From assembly GCA_002424865.1 (NCBI GenBank), contig DILC01000034.1, positions 40,452 through 104,451 on the forward strand: 64,000 nucleotides of DNA. Reading direction: 5' to 3'. Shown here in pieces: positions 19,812 to 28,994 of this stretch. The notes below the pieces were generated by a model. That model saw only the letters and a list, made by a program, of their open reading frames with translations, was not told where the DNA came from and ran no database searches. Source of the DNA: Rhodocyclaceae bacterium UBA5602 (lineage in GTDB: Bacteria; Pseudomonadota; Gammaproteobacteria; Burkholderiales; Rhodocyclaceae). The position numbers and the translations under genes are program-made. Positions within the stretch are counted from its first letter, which is position 1. Every line of letters starts with the position of its first letter.

Positions 19812-20921
19812 ATGAAATCAAAAGCTGCAGTCGCTTATCAGGCAGGGCAACCGCTGGTTATAGAAACAGTCGACCTGTCAGGCCCCCAGGCGGGCGAAGT
19901 ATTGGTTGAAATCAAGGCCTCTGGCGTTTGCCACACCGATGCCTTTACCCTGTCTGGAGACGATCCCGAAGGCATTTTCCCGGCGATTCTAGGCCACGAA
20001 GGTGCGGGCATTGTGGTCGAAGTCGGTGCGGGCGTGACCAGCGTCAAGCCAGGGGATCATGTCATTCCGCTGTACACACCAGAATGCCGTCAATGTGAAT
20101 ACTGTCTATCGCAAAAAACCAACCTGTGCCAGGCAATACGCACGACCCAGGGCCGGGGTGTCATGCCTGATGGCACCAGCCGCTTCAGCTTGCACGGCAA
20201 GCCGGTTTTTCATTACATGGGCACGTCAACTTTCTCGCAATACACGGTCATGCCGGAAATTTCCGTTGCCAAAATCCGTGAAGACGCCCCCTTCGATAAG
20301 GTTTGCTATATCGGCTGCGGCGTGACTACCGGCGTTGGCGCGGTGGTTAATACAGCCAAAGTCCGCCCCGGGGATCGCGTCGTGGTGTTCGGCTTGGGTG
20401 GCATAGGGCTCAACGTCATCCAAGGCGCGCGCATGGTGGGTGCCGACATGATTATCGGCGTGGATATCAACCCCGCACGTCAGGCGCTGGCGGAAAAATT
20501 CGGCATGACACACTTTGTCAATCCCAAAGAAGTCGAGGGTGACTTAGTGCCTTATCTGGTGAATCTCACCAAAGGCGGCGCAGATCACACCTTTGAATGC
20601 GTTGGCAATGTCGATCTGATGCGGCAAGCCCTGGAATGCTGTCACAAGGGCTGGGGGGTGAGCACGATTGTCGGTGTGGCGGGTGCGGGCAAGGAAATTG
20701 CCACACGCCCCTTTCAGCTGGTCACCGGCCGCGTCTGGCAGGGCTCAGCCTTCGGTGGCGCCAGAGGCCGCACGGATGTACCGAAAATTGTGGATTGGTA
20801 CATGGACGGCAAGATCAACATTGATGACCTGATTACCCATGTCATGCCCATTGAGCAGATCAATGATGCTTTTGACTTGATGCACGAAGGCAAGTCGATT
20901 CGTTCAGTGGTGACGTTTTAA
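19812..20921 (+). CDS. frmA: S-(hydroxymethyl)glutathione dehydrogenase / class III alcohol dehydrogenase
   Basis: 369 residues. It oxidises S-hydroxymethylglutathione (formaldehyde plus GSH) and can reduce S-nitrosoglutathione. Catalytic zinc ligands ([16 protein letters not shown]) and the four-Cys structural zinc loop ([16 protein letters not shown]) are present. [18 protein letters not shown] is the NAD-binding motif, and [20 protein letters not shown] is specific to class III enzymes. TTAGGAGT precedes the ATG. It ends at a strong bidirectional terminator. No frmR- or frmB-like gene is adjacent. Confidence 0.96.
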   Translation: MKSKAAVAYQAGQPLVIETVDLSGPQAGEVLVEIKASGVCHTDAFTLSGDDPEGIFPAILGHEGAGIVVEVGAGVTSVKPGDHVIPLYTPECRQCEYCLSQKTNLCQAIRTTQGRGVMPDGTSRFSLHGKPVFHYMGTSTFSQYTVMPEISVAKIREDAPFDKVCYIGCGVTTGVGAVVNTAKVRPGDRVVVFGLGGIGLNVIQGARMVGADMIIGVDINPARQALAEKFGMTHFVNPKEVEGDLVPYLVNLTKGGADHTFECVGNVDLMRQALECCHKGWGVSTIVGVAGAGKEIATRPFQLVTGRVWQGSAFGGARGRTDVPKIVDWYMDGKINIDDLITHVMPIEQINDAFDLMHEGKSIRSVVTF

Positions 20922-20934
20922 TGCAAAAAGGATC

Positions 20935-20979
20935 CAAAAAAAGCCTCCCGCTCAGCCAGCTGAGCGGGAGGCTTTTTTA
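20935..20979. terminator. Bidirectional terminator between frmA and GMC oxidoreductase
   Basis: A 15-bp perfect stem (AAGCCTCCCGCTCAG 20941-20955; CTGAGCGGGAGGCTT 20960-20974) with a CCAG loop, flanked by an A-run on the left and a T-run on the right. It can stop transcription from both convergent genes. Confidence 0.95.
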
Positions 20980-20990
20980 GTTTCCTGTGA

Positions 20991-22604
20991 TTATTTCCAG
21001 TCTTCAGCGATCATCTGTGCGCCACGCCAGGCAATGGCCATCGTGGCGGCATGCGTGTGGGCCGAAACAACCACCGGCATAATCGACGCATCAATCACCC
21101 GCAATCCCTGAGTGCCACGCACGCGCAAGCGCTCATCGACAACCGCATCCGTACCCTGCCCCATCTTGCAGCTGCCCACCGGGTGATACACCGAGCCACC
21201 GTAGTCAAGATAGTATTGTTTCGCATCCTCATCCGACTTGACCGTATCCGCTGGATAAGTCTCAAAAGAAATCAGATCGGCGATCGGCTTGGTCGCGGCC
21301 ACCTGGCGAATGGCTTTGACCAGTTTCGGGCCATAAGCCAAGTCTTCCGGATGCGTGAGCATATTGGGACGTATCGTGGGCTTGTCTTTCGGGTCAGCGG
21401 AACTGATCATCACTTCGCCACGGCTTTGCGGGCGCAACTGATAGCCCAGGAACATGATGCCATGTTCATTTTCAACATCCATGCTGACTTTGCCGGGCTT
21501 GGTGGAGAGTGGCGCCATCATGATTTCGATATCCGGCCGGTCCAGTGCTGGATCCGTCTTCAGGAACGACACGACGTCATGTGAGCCGGTAGACATGATG
21601 CCTTTGGAGGTGAATACGTAGTACAGCAGGCTCTTGAGCAAGCCAAGACCTTTTAGCATAGGATTAATGCTGATTGGCTTATTGATGCGGTATTGCACAG
21701 CCAGCATGCGGTGGTCATGCAGATTCTGCCCCACCCCGGGCAGATCGGATACCACCGGAATGTTGAACTTCTGCAAATGCGCCTTCGGGCCTACGCCAGA
21801 CAATTGCAGCAATTTTGGCGACTCCAGCGTACCTGCGCTCACAATCACCTCTTTGCGAACCTTGATCTCGTAAGTGCCTTTGGAATCCTTAACCAATACG
21901 CCGGTAGCCTTGTTGCCCGTAAATAGAACCTTAAGCGCTTCTGTTTCTGAGTAAACCTTGAAGTTTGGGCGCCCCTTGATGGGATTAATGAAGGCTGTCG
22001 CCGCATCCATGCGTTTGCCATCCTTGATGGTGTAAGAGGCATAACCCACCCCTTCGTTATCGGGACGGTTGGTGTCTTCACGGCGTGGCAGGCCCATATT
22101 CACCATGCTGTCGATCACGGCGTCGCATATCGGGTGATGGTTATGATGTTTGGCGATATGCATCGGGCCGCCAACACCGCGCACCTCATCCTCGCCCATC
22201 TCGTGGTCTTCCATGGATTTAAAGCAGGGGGCGATGTGTTTCCAGCCCCAACCTGCATTGCCCATGCCTTCCCAGTCGTCAAAGTCTTTGGCCTGGCCAC
22301 GGGTGTAAAACAAACCGTTCACCGAGCTGCAACCGCCCATCAGCTTGCCCCGCCCCCAGGAGTCTGAAACACCGGCTGTGCCGGGCTCCGGGATGGTCTC
22401 GAAGCGCGCCACATATTTATCATCAAACATGAGCTGCCCAAAACCTTTGGGCATGCGCAACAGAAAATTATGCAGGTCCAAGCCACTTTCGATAATGACG
22501 ACTTGGTCCGTACTTTTTTCACTGAGCCGGTTAGCCAGCACGCAACCCGCCGAGCCGGCACCGACAATCAGAAAATCACATTCCATCGTGCGTTGGGTAT
22601 CCAT
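20991..22604 (-). CDS. GMC family FAD oxidoreductase (choline/alcohol dehydrogenase-like), paralogue 1
   Basis: 537 residues. The FAD-binding DFLIVGAGSAGCVLANRLSE lies at the N-terminus, followed by GRGKLMGGCSSVNGLFYTRG (GMC signature 1), SAGTLESPKLLQLSGVGP (signature 2) and the catalytic C-terminus HPVGSCKMG ... VSAHTHAATMAIAWRGA. GMC enzymes of this branch oxidise primary alcohols, choline or polyethylene glycol to aldehydes; the substrate here is unknown. It is a tandem paralogue of the next gene and close to frmA, which suggests alcohol or aldehyde metabolism. Confidence 0.9.
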   Translation of the reverse strand: MDTQRTMECDFLIVGAGSAGCVLANRLSEKSTDQVVIIESGLDLHNFLLRMPKGFGQLMFDDKYVARFETIPEPGTAGVSDSWGRGKLMGGCSSVNGLFYTRGQAKDFDDWEGMGNAGWGWKHIAPCFKSMEDHEMGEDEVRGVGGPMHIAKHHNHHPICDAVIDSMVNMGLPRREDTNRPDNEGVGYASYTIKDGKRMDAATAFINPIKGRPNFKVYSETEALKVLFTGNKATGVLVKDSKGTYEIKVRKEVIVSAGTLESPKLLQLSGVGPKAHLQKFNIPVVSDLPGVGQNLHDHRMLAVQYRINKPISINPMLKGLGLLKSLLYYVFTSKGIMSTGSHDVVSFLKTDPALDRPDIEIMMAPLSTKPGKVSMDVENEHGIMFLGYQLRPQSRGEVMISSADPKDKPTIRPNMLTHPEDLAYGPKLVKAIRQVAATKPIADLISFETYPADTVKSDEDAKQYYLDYGGSVYHPVGSCKMGQGTDAVVDERLRVRGTQGLRVIDASIMPVVVSAHTHAATMAIAWRGAQMIAEDWK

Positions 22605-22787
22605 TTACTATCCTCTGTCTTATGGTTTATTTAAAGCAGGATGATTCTATAGCGGTTCGCCACCAAATAGTGAGGTTAAAGACAAGGTCAATTAACCTGG
22701 ACAAAGCCCTCCAAGCGGAATATTTAATATAATAAATCAATTTAATTTCAAATGATTGGAAAGCATTTTAAAGGAAACCTCTAAACT

Positions 22788-24404
22788 TTACTGCTGCCAG
22801 TCCTCTGCCATCATCTGTGCGCCACGCCAGGCAATGGCCATCGTCGCCGCATGGGTGTGGGCGGAGACGATCATCGGCATGACCGAGGCATCAATCACAC
22901 GCAAGCCCTCAGTGCCGCGCACGCGCAAGCGCTCATCGACCACGGCATCCGCACCTTGTCCCATCATGCAGGTGCCCACCGGGTGGTACACCGTGCCACC
23001 ATAGTCACGATAGTATTTTTCCGCATCCGCATCGGTTTTGACTTGTTCTGCCGGAAAAGTCTCAAAGGAAACCAAGTCAGCCAAGGGCCTGGTTGCGCAG
23101 ATTTTACGGATGGCTTTAATGAGTTTTGGCCCGTATGCAATATCTTCGGGATGCGCTAGCGCATGCGGCCGAATGATCGGCTTATCGCCAGGATTATTAG
23201 AGCGGATCATGATCTCGCCACGGCTCTTGGGCCTGAGTTGATAGCCAATAAACATCATGCCGTGGCCTTGATCGACATCCATGTTCAGCTTGCCAGGCTT
23301 GATCGACATAGGTCGCATGATGAGCTCCATGTCCGGGCGGTCAAGTTCCGGCTCGGATTTAAGAAACGCGATCAGGTCATGCGGCCCCGAAGACAACACG
23401 CCCTTTGACGACAACATGTAGTGCAGTACATTCTTGATCAAGCCCAGCCCTTTTAGCTCATTGTTGATGCTCAACGGCTGGTTGATGCGAAACTGCACGC
23501 AGAGCAAGCGATGGTCGTGCAGATTTTGCCCCACGCCTGGCAGATCAACAACGACGGGGATGTTGAATTTCTGCAGGTAATCTTTAGGGCCCACGCCAGA
23601 GAGCTGCAGCAATTTAGGCGATTCAAGCGCGCCGGCACTTACCACCAGTTCTTTCCGCACAGTAATTTCATACGTGCCGCTGGCGTCTTTGACCAGCAAG
23701 CCCGTCGCCTTGTTACCGGTAAAAATGATCCTGATGGCCTCGGTTTGCTCCAACACGCGCAAATTGGGGCGATGCTTGATCGGCGTGACAAAGGCCGTAG
23801 CCGCATCCATGCGCCGACCGTTTTTGGCGGTATAGGAAACATAGCCTATCCCTTCTTGCTCAGGGCGGTTGGTATCTTCACGAACAGGCAAGCCCAGGTT
23901 CTTAGCGGTTTCGAGCACCTTGTCACACAACGGATGGCGCTCTTTTTGCCCGGTGACCGGCATGGGGCCGCCCACGCCGCGCACCTCATCCGCACCCAGT
24001 TCATGATCTTCAAAAGCTTTAAAGCAAGGCGCAATGTCTTTCCAGCCCCAACCCTTGTTACCCAGCGCCTCCCAGTCATTGAAATCCTCTGGTTGGCCTC
24101 GCGTATAAAACAAGCCATTCACCGCACTGCTGCCACCCATCAATTTGCCGCGCGGCCAGGAATCCGCCACCCCGCCCGTGCCAGGCTCGGGTTCTGCTTC
24201 AAATCGAGCGACATATTTGGTATCGAACATCAGCTTGCCAAAGCCCTTGGGCATGCGCAACAGCAAGGTATCCAGCGCTTTGCCGCTTTCCAGCAGGATC
24301 ACTTCGTCGGCGCTTTTTTCGCTCAGGCGATTCGCCATGACACAACCCGCTGAACCTGCGCCAACAATCAGGAAATCACATGCCAAGCTACGTTTTTCGG
24401 CCAT
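22788..24404 (-). CDS. GMC family FAD oxidoreductase (choline/alcohol dehydrogenase-like), paralogue 2
   Basis: 538 residues, sharing long identical stretches with the neighbouring GMC gene across its whole length (GSAGC, PKGFG, GLFYTRGQ, SGVGPK, LPGVGQNLHDHR, AMIAWRGAQM-type C-terminus). It has the same FAD motif, GMC signatures and terminal catalytic His region. The start at 24404 is preceded by AAAGGGGGG and is preferred to the ATG ten codons upstream. The pair arose by tandem duplication, and 183 bp separate them, enough for a separate promoter. Substrate unknown; an alcohol is likely. Confidence 0.9.
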   Translation of the reverse strand: MAEKRSLACDFLIVGAGSAGCVMANRLSEKSADEVILLESGKALDTLLLRMPKGFGKLMFDTKYVARFEAEPEPGTGGVADSWPRGKLMGGSSAVNGLFYTRGQPEDFNDWEALGNKGWGWKDIAPCFKAFEDHELGADEVRGVGGPMPVTGQKERHPLCDKVLETAKNLGLPVREDTNRPEQEGIGYVSYTAKNGRRMDAATAFVTPIKHRPNLRVLEQTEAIRIIFTGNKATGLLVKDASGTYEITVRKELVVSAGALESPKLLQLSGVGPKDYLQKFNIPVVVDLPGVGQNLHDHRLLCVQFRINQPLSINNELKGLGLIKNVLHYMLSSKGVLSSGPHDLIAFLKSEPELDRPDMELIMRPMSIKPGKLNMDVDQGHGMMFIGYQLRPKSRGEIMIRSNNPGDKPIIRPHALAHPEDIAYGPKLIKAIRKICATRPLADLVSFETFPAEQVKTDADAEKYYRDYGGTVYHPVGTCMMGQGADAVVDERLRVRGTEGLRVIDASVMPMIVSAHTHAATMAIAWRGAQMMAEDWQQ

Positions 24405-24602
24405 ACACCCCCCTTTTTTTGAATAAATTAGCATTAGCGTTTGTAACTTGAAACTTGAATCTGCGAATTATTTTACAGTGCGCCAATGGAAAACAGGGCG
24501 TGATATTGCTCGCCTCGCCCCTTACCCACTTGAGCAAGACGATGTACAAGCAATGAAAATAAAAACTTCAACGCATAAATCCTCTCCCGAATGGATCATT
24601 GT

Positions 24603-24629
24603 AAAAAAGTCGGCGCTGGCAAGACGGCG
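24603..24629 (-). repeat. Dispersed 27-bp repeat, copy 3 (intergenic)
   Basis: AAAAAAGTCGGCGCTGGCAA followed by GACGGCG, the reverse orientation of copy 1. Sequence on either side shows no similarity to the flanks of other copies. Confidence 0.85.
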
Positions 24630-24721
24630 CAAGCGCAGAACCACTTCGCACAGACAAGCTAACGCGCATGGTCGCCAGCGCCCACCCACGAGGATGAAAA
24701 CGTGCGCAAACATACCCCACA

Positions 24722-24798
24722 CCCCGCCCCAGGGCGGGGCTTCCAATCGCTCGCTGCGCTCGATAGCACACGGGGCTCCGTTTCTGTTTTCACGCTAA
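24722..24798 (+). repeat. Hairpin-rich intergenic repeat family 3, copy B
   Basis: CCCCGCC-CCAG-GGCGGGG hairpin at 24722-24739, GCTCGCTGCGCTCG in the middle (also seen near 57750), ending TTTCACGCTAA at 24788-24798 as in copy A. Confidence 0.45.
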
Positions 24799-24875
24799 TA
24801 AACCAATAATCACAGCGATTTAGCGCGTAAGCACGTAGAATGCTGCCCTTCGCTTTGCGCTCCGCTGACATCTCC

Positions 24876-25892
24876 ATGACTGAACCCATCACCACCCATC
24901 TTGTCACTGCCTTTGCCAACCGGGCACAACTCATGGCACAGCTGCATGCTGAAAATACCGATACCTACCGCCTGTTCCATGGTACGGTCGAAGGCCATCC
25001 GGGGCTAACGATTGACCGTTATGGCGATTTACTTCTGGTGCAATGCTTTCATAGCCCGCTAAGTTCAGGACAACTGGCTGAATTAACTCAGTTTTATGCG
25101 CAAAAACTACCCGGCCTGAGCTTGGTTTATAACGACCGCAGCCAGGCCAATTCACGCATTGCCAATAAATTGGAAGGGGAACAATTAGCCCTTGCCAGCC
25201 AACCCCGCGAAGCGCATGAAATGGGCGTCACCTACCGCATCCAAGGCCGTCATGCCGGGCAAGACCCGTGGCTGTTCCTTGATCTGCGCGCGGCACGGCG
25301 GCGTGTCATGCAGGAAATTCCCGGCAAATCCATGCTCAATCTGTTCGCTTATACCTGTGGTGTGGGCATTGCGGCGGCCAAGGCGGGTGCGCGGTTTGTC
25401 GTGAATGTGGATTTTGCTGAATCCAGCCTGCAAATCGGCAAGGAAAACGCCCGCTATAACCCCCTGCCCGTGCGCCCCCGGTTCATTAAAAGCGATGCCT
25501 TTGCCGCCATGCGCCAGTTCTCCGGCCTGGGCCAAGCCGAGTTTGTGCGCGGCAAACGCATGCCGCCTTTTCCAAAACTCGAAACGCAAAAGTTTGATTG
25601 CGTTTTTCTCGACCCCCCAACCTATGCCAAGAGCCCTTTTGGCGTGGTCGACCTGGTGAACGACTACGCCACGGTCTTCAAACCCGCCTTGCTATGCACC
25701 AATGAAGGCGGCACCTTGATCTGCACCAATCACGTCGCCAGCGTTTCCCGCGAAGTCTGGCTGGATCAGTTACAGCGCAGCGCCACCAAAGCCGGACGAA
25801 CAATCCATGAATTCGAATGGATTGCCCCCGAAGCCGACTTCCCCACGATGGATGGCGAACCACCCTTGAAAGTATTGCTCTTGCGCGTGTAA
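24876..25892 (+). CDS. Class I SAM-dependent methyltransferase, RlmI/RlmK-like
   Basis: 338 residues. DTYRLFHGTVEGHPGLTIDRYGD resembles the PUA-adjacent region of RlmI-type 23S rRNA m5C methyltransferases. The catalytic Rossmann domain carries SMLNLFAYTCGVGIAAAKAGA (SAM motif I), the acidic NVDFAESSL, and the substrate loop FLDPPTYAKSPFG (DPPxxA motif IV). Unlike RlmI it lacks a full N-terminal PUA domain. RNA (rRNA) is the likely target, but the base and position are unknown. ATG 24876 begins MTEPITTHLV; an earlier in-frame start is less likely. Confidence 0.82.
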   Translation: MTEPITTHLVTAFANRAQLMAQLHAENTDTYRLFHGTVEGHPGLTIDRYGDLLLVQCFHSPLSSGQLAELTQFYAQKLPGLSLVYNDRSQANSRIANKLEGEQLALASQPREAHEMGVTYRIQGRHAGQDPWLFLDLRAARRRVMQEIPGKSMLNLFAYTCGVGIAAAKAGARFVVNVDFAESSLQIGKENARYNPLPVRPRFIKSDAFAAMRQFSGLGQAEFVRGKRMPPFPKLETQKFDCVFLDPPTYAKSPFGVVDLVNDYATVFKPALLCTNEGGTLICTNHVASVSREVWLDQLQRSATKAGRTIHEFEWIAPEADFPTMDGEPPLKVLLLRV

Positions 25893-26199
25893 CTTATGCT
25901 TTTTGTGACGCCCGGTTTGCATGGACCCCACATCTCATCGTAATCACGAACAGTGGACAAATTCAAGCCAAACCCTATGATTTGGCTTGGTAATCTGCGA
26001 TAATGTTAGCCAAACCGGCTAAACGATGGGTTTTGACCGCTGATTTCAATCTTTGGATTTTATCTCTTTAGGTTTTTCTTTAGCTTTTACCTCTGAATTT
26101 TCCGTTTTTACTTAGGCTGCATTGCTTCCAGGCTTGGCTGCCTGCCAACATTGCCTTTTTTGCCTCCATCTGCCTTTCTCTGCGCAACGCAGAAACACC
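25893..26199 (+). promoter_or_regulatory. Long leader of the DEAD-box helicase gene
   Basis: 307 bp with a 9-bp inverted repeat (CAAGCCAAA 25964-25972, TTTGGCTTG 25981-25989, 8-nt loop), a TATAAT-like GATAAT at 25999-26004, and then a long T-rich stretch up to the start codon. Long structured leaders are typical of cold-regulated csdA/deaD genes. Thermoregulation here is inference. Confidence 0.4.
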
Positions 26200-28053
26200 A
26201 TGACAACAACAAATGACACCCCCATCAGCTTTGAACAGCTTGGGCTAAAGCCCGTATTGCTCACGGCCTTAACCGAAGTTGGCTACGAGAGTCCCTCCCC
26301 CATTCAAGCCGCCTGTATTCCGCCATTGCTGGCAGGACATGACGTCCTCGGCGAAGCGCAAACCGGTACCGGCAAAACGGCCGCCTTTGCGCTGCCCTTA
26401 CTGCAAAAAATTGATGTTACGCGCCCTGTGCCGCAAGCCTTGGTCCTGACGCCTACGCGCGAACTGGCCATTCAAGTGGCCGAAGCCTTGCAACGTTATG
26501 CCAAGCACATGCCGGGCTTTCATGTCTTGCCTGTGTATGGCGGCCAAAGCATGGTCGTGCAATTGCGCCAGCTCTCGCGTGGCGCGCATGTGATCGTCGG
26601 CACGCCAGGCCGCGTCATGGATCATCTGGAAAGAAAAAGCTTAACGTTGGACAAGCTCACGTTCATGGTGCTGGATGAAGCCGATGAAATGCTGCGCATG
26701 GGCTTTATTGACGACGTGAAGTGGATCCTTGAACACACCCCGGCTTCACGCCAGACCGCGCTGTTCTCGGCCACCATGCCGGACGTGATCCGGCGCGTGG
26801 CGCACCAGCATTTGCGCAATCCGCAAGAAATCAAAATCCGTGCCGCAACCAGCACCGTCACCACGACCCAGCAGTTTTACTGCCAAACCCACGGCGGGCA
26901 AAAGATCGAGGCCTTGACGCGGATCATGGAAGTTGAAGCTGACTTCGATGCGGCGATTATTTTTGTGCGCACCAAGCTTGCCACCGTTGAACTTGCCGAC
27001 AAGCTCGAAGCGCGCGGTTATGCCGTTGCGGCATTGAATGGCGACATGACGCAAGGCTTGCGTGAGCAAGTCATTGAGCGCTTGAAAAGCGGTAGCCTGG
27101 ACATCGTGGTGGCCACTGACGTTGCCGCACGCGGCATTGACGTCTCGCGCATCAGTCATGTCATCAATTATGACGTGCCCAACGACACCGAAGCCTATGT
27201 GCACCGCATCGGCCGCACCGGTCGCGCAGGCCGCACCGGACGGGCGATCCTGTTCATCACCCCGCGTGAAATGCACATGCTGAAAGTGATCGAGCGCGCC
27301 ACGCGGCAAAAGATCGCGCCACTCGCCATGCCCACCCCGCGTGAAGTGGCGAATCGGCGCGTAGCGCAATTCACCCAGCAGATTCTGGACACGCTCAAAA
27401 ACGAAAAACTCGATTTCTTTTTTGACGTCATCAGCAACATGGAAGCCGACCACAACATCGGCGCCCGTGAAATTGCCGCCGCGCTCACTTGGCTATCCCA
27501 ACGCGAACGCCCCTTGCAACTCACCGGCGCATCCGCTGTTGATTTAGCGCCGCCACCGGCACGCCACGACCGCCAAAGTGAGCGCAGCGACCGCAGTGAC
27601 CGGGGCGAGCGTAGTTTTGACCGGGGCAATGACCGCCCCCCGCGCGAAAACCGCGAGCAGATCCTTGAAAAACGCCGCACCTTTGCTGCTGGCGATTTAG
27701 CCCGCTATCGCATCGAAGTTGGCCGCAATCAAGGCGTGCTACCGAAAGAAATCGTCGGCGCGATTGCCAATGAAGGCGGCATTGACGGCAAGCAGATCGG
27801 CCAGATCAACCTGTTTGACGACTTTAGCACCGTTGAATTACCGGCCAACTTGCCCGCCGATGTCCTGGACGTATTGCGGCGCCTGCGCGTGCGCCAGTTT
27901 GCCTTGAAGGCGAGAATTACCGAACCTGGCGAATACCCGGATACCCGCCCGCCACGTCCTGCGGGGCCTCCTCGGGCAAAGAAGGAATGGGGCGGCAAGT
28001 CGGACTTTCGGGGTGGCGACAAAAAGCCGGAATGGAAAAAACGCGACCGCTAA
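26200..28053 (+). CDS. deaD: DEAD-box ATP-dependent RNA helicase, DeaD/CsdA type
   Basis: 617 residues. Q motif (FEQLGLKPVLL), Walker A AQTGTGKT (about residue 53), DEAD in VLDEADEML (about 159), SAT, and HRIGRTGRAGRTGR (motif VI) are all present. The C-terminal part has a charged RSDRSDRGERSFDRG linker and then a DbpA/CsdA RNA-binding domain (about 500-570: RYRIEVGRNQGVLPKEIVGAI), ending in a basic Gly-rich tail. This domain order marks the CsdA/DeaD group, which helps ribosome assembly and RNA decay in the cold. The ATG at 26200 gives the usual MTTTNDTPISF start; a longer open frame upstream is not needed. Confidence 0.93.
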   Translation: MTTTNDTPISFEQLGLKPVLLTALTEVGYESPSPIQAACIPPLLAGHDVLGEAQTGTGKTAAFALPLLQKIDVTRPVPQALVLTPTRELAIQVAEALQRYAKHMPGFHVLPVYGGQSMVVQLRQLSRGAHVIVGTPGRVMDHLERKSLTLDKLTFMVLDEADEMLRMGFIDDVKWILEHTPASRQTALFSATMPDVIRRVAHQHLRNPQEIKIRAATSTVTTTQQFYCQTHGGQKIEALTRIMEVEADFDAAIIFVRTKLATVELADKLEARGYAVAALNGDMTQGLREQVIERLKSGSLDIVVATDVAARGIDVSRISHVINYDVPNDTEAYVHRIGRTGRAGRTGRAILFITPREMHMLKVIERATRQKIAPLAMPTPREVANRRVAQFTQQILDTLKNEKLDFFFDVISNMEADHNIGAREIAAALTWLSQRERPLQLTGASAVDLAPPPARHDRQSERSDRSDRGERSFDRGNDRPPRENREQILEKRRTFAAGDLARYRIEVGRNQGVLPKEIVGAIANEGGIDGKQIGQINLFDDFSTVELPANLPADVLDVLRRLRVRQFALKARITEPGEYPDTRPPRPAGPPRAKKEWGGKSDFRGGDKKPEWKKRDR

Positions 28054-28100
28054 AGCCCTGAAACCTGTCCGTATGCAATGGAATCAAACAGGAAACAAGC

Positions 28101-28631
28101 ATGCCGATTTACTCGCTGGCTAACCGACAGCCGGTGATCGGCAGCAACGCCTGGATCGCGCCAAACGCCACAGTCATTGGCGACGTGATCCTGGGCAATA
28201 ACAGCAGCATCTGGTGGAACGCCGTCCTGCGCGGCGACACCGATCAACTGCGCGTGGGCGAAAACAGCAATATCCAGGATGGCTCGGTGCTGCATACGGA
28301 TGCGGGCATACAGCTCACCGTTGGCAAAAACGTCACTGTCGGCCATTTGGCCATGCTGCATGGCTGCACGATCGGTGATGGTTCGCTGATTGGCATCAAA
28401 AGCGTAGTCCTGAATGGCGCCGTCATTGGCGAGCACAGCCTGATCGGCGCCAATTCGCTGGTTCCCGAAGGCAAAGTCATTCCGCCCCGCTCGCTGGTCA
28501 TGGGCTCGCCCGGCAAAGTGGTTCGCGAACTAACCGATGCGGACGTCGCAAAAATTTTGCGCAGTGCGCAGATGTACGTCGCGAATGCCGAGCGCTACCG
28601 CGCGCAACTTGCCCTGCAAATTACCCATTAG
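28101..28631 (+). CDS. Gamma-carbonic anhydrase family protein (YrdA-like)
   Basis: 176 residues folding as a left-handed beta helix: hexapeptide repeats run from NRQPVIGSNAWIAPNATVIG to IPPRSLVMGSPGKVVREL. The three zinc His ligands of gamma-class enzymes are present (VLHTDAG and VGHLAMLHGC). YrdA/CaiE/PaaY proteins bind metal but often show little carbonic anhydrase activity, so enzymatic function is uncertain. It begins 47 bp after deaD on the same strand. Confidence 0.9.
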   Translation: MPIYSLANRQPVIGSNAWIAPNATVIGDVILGNNSSIWWNAVLRGDTDQLRVGENSNIQDGSVLHTDAGIQLTVGKNVTVGHLAMLHGCTIGDGSLIGIKSVVLNGAVIGEHSLIGANSLVPEGKVIPPRSLVMGSPGKVVRELTDADVAKILRSAQMYVANAERYRAQLALQITH

Positions 28632-28994
28632 CCGCGGATCGACGCCAGCCCCGGCAGAAAAGCTTCTGACAGGTCGCCGCGCGTTGGCGCTGATAAAACA
28701 CAACGGCACCAAGCGCCGCCCGGTGTGACTAAATCCCCCCCCTGCCGCACCAAAACCCAGGAATTCAGCCTGAAACTACCGTAGGACGCGCCCGATGGCG
28801 GGTTCGGGCGGAAGGCTGGCATGGCTCGTGCTTCAATATTTCAAGGTTTCATCCTGGTACTGAAGTCGTTTGCACTGCATTGACTTTGCGCTTAATGGTG
28901 GGGTAACCATAGGGCAATGCTGAGTTCAGGATCAGCACCTCTTATGCCCCGGCCATGATGCAAATTCCAACTTTTGCATTTTCGGAGGCTATCT
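28632..28994 (+). other. 363-bp intergenic region with a REP-like repeat and candidate glsA promoter
   Basis: Includes repeat family 2 copy B (28770-28808). Further on, TTGACT (28880-28885), an 18-bp spacer and TAACCA form a plausible promoter for glsA. No ORF here is convincing. Confidence 0.5.
28770..28808 (+). repeat. REP-like repeat family 2, copy B
   Basis: CTGAAACTACCGTAGGACGC then GCCCGATGGCGGGTTC. It aligns with CTGGAAACCTCGGCTGGCCG-CGCCC at 39269, and is more diverged than the other copies. Confidence 0.55.

Larger units (their letters stand above)
24405..24875 (+). other. 470-bp intergenic region with two repeat elements, no gene seen
   Basis: Between divergent GMC and methyltransferase genes. 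It contains dispersed repeat copy 3 (24603-24629) and a family-3 hairpin element (24722-24798). Short open frames here lack ribosome sites and recognisable products. Confidence 0.6.
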
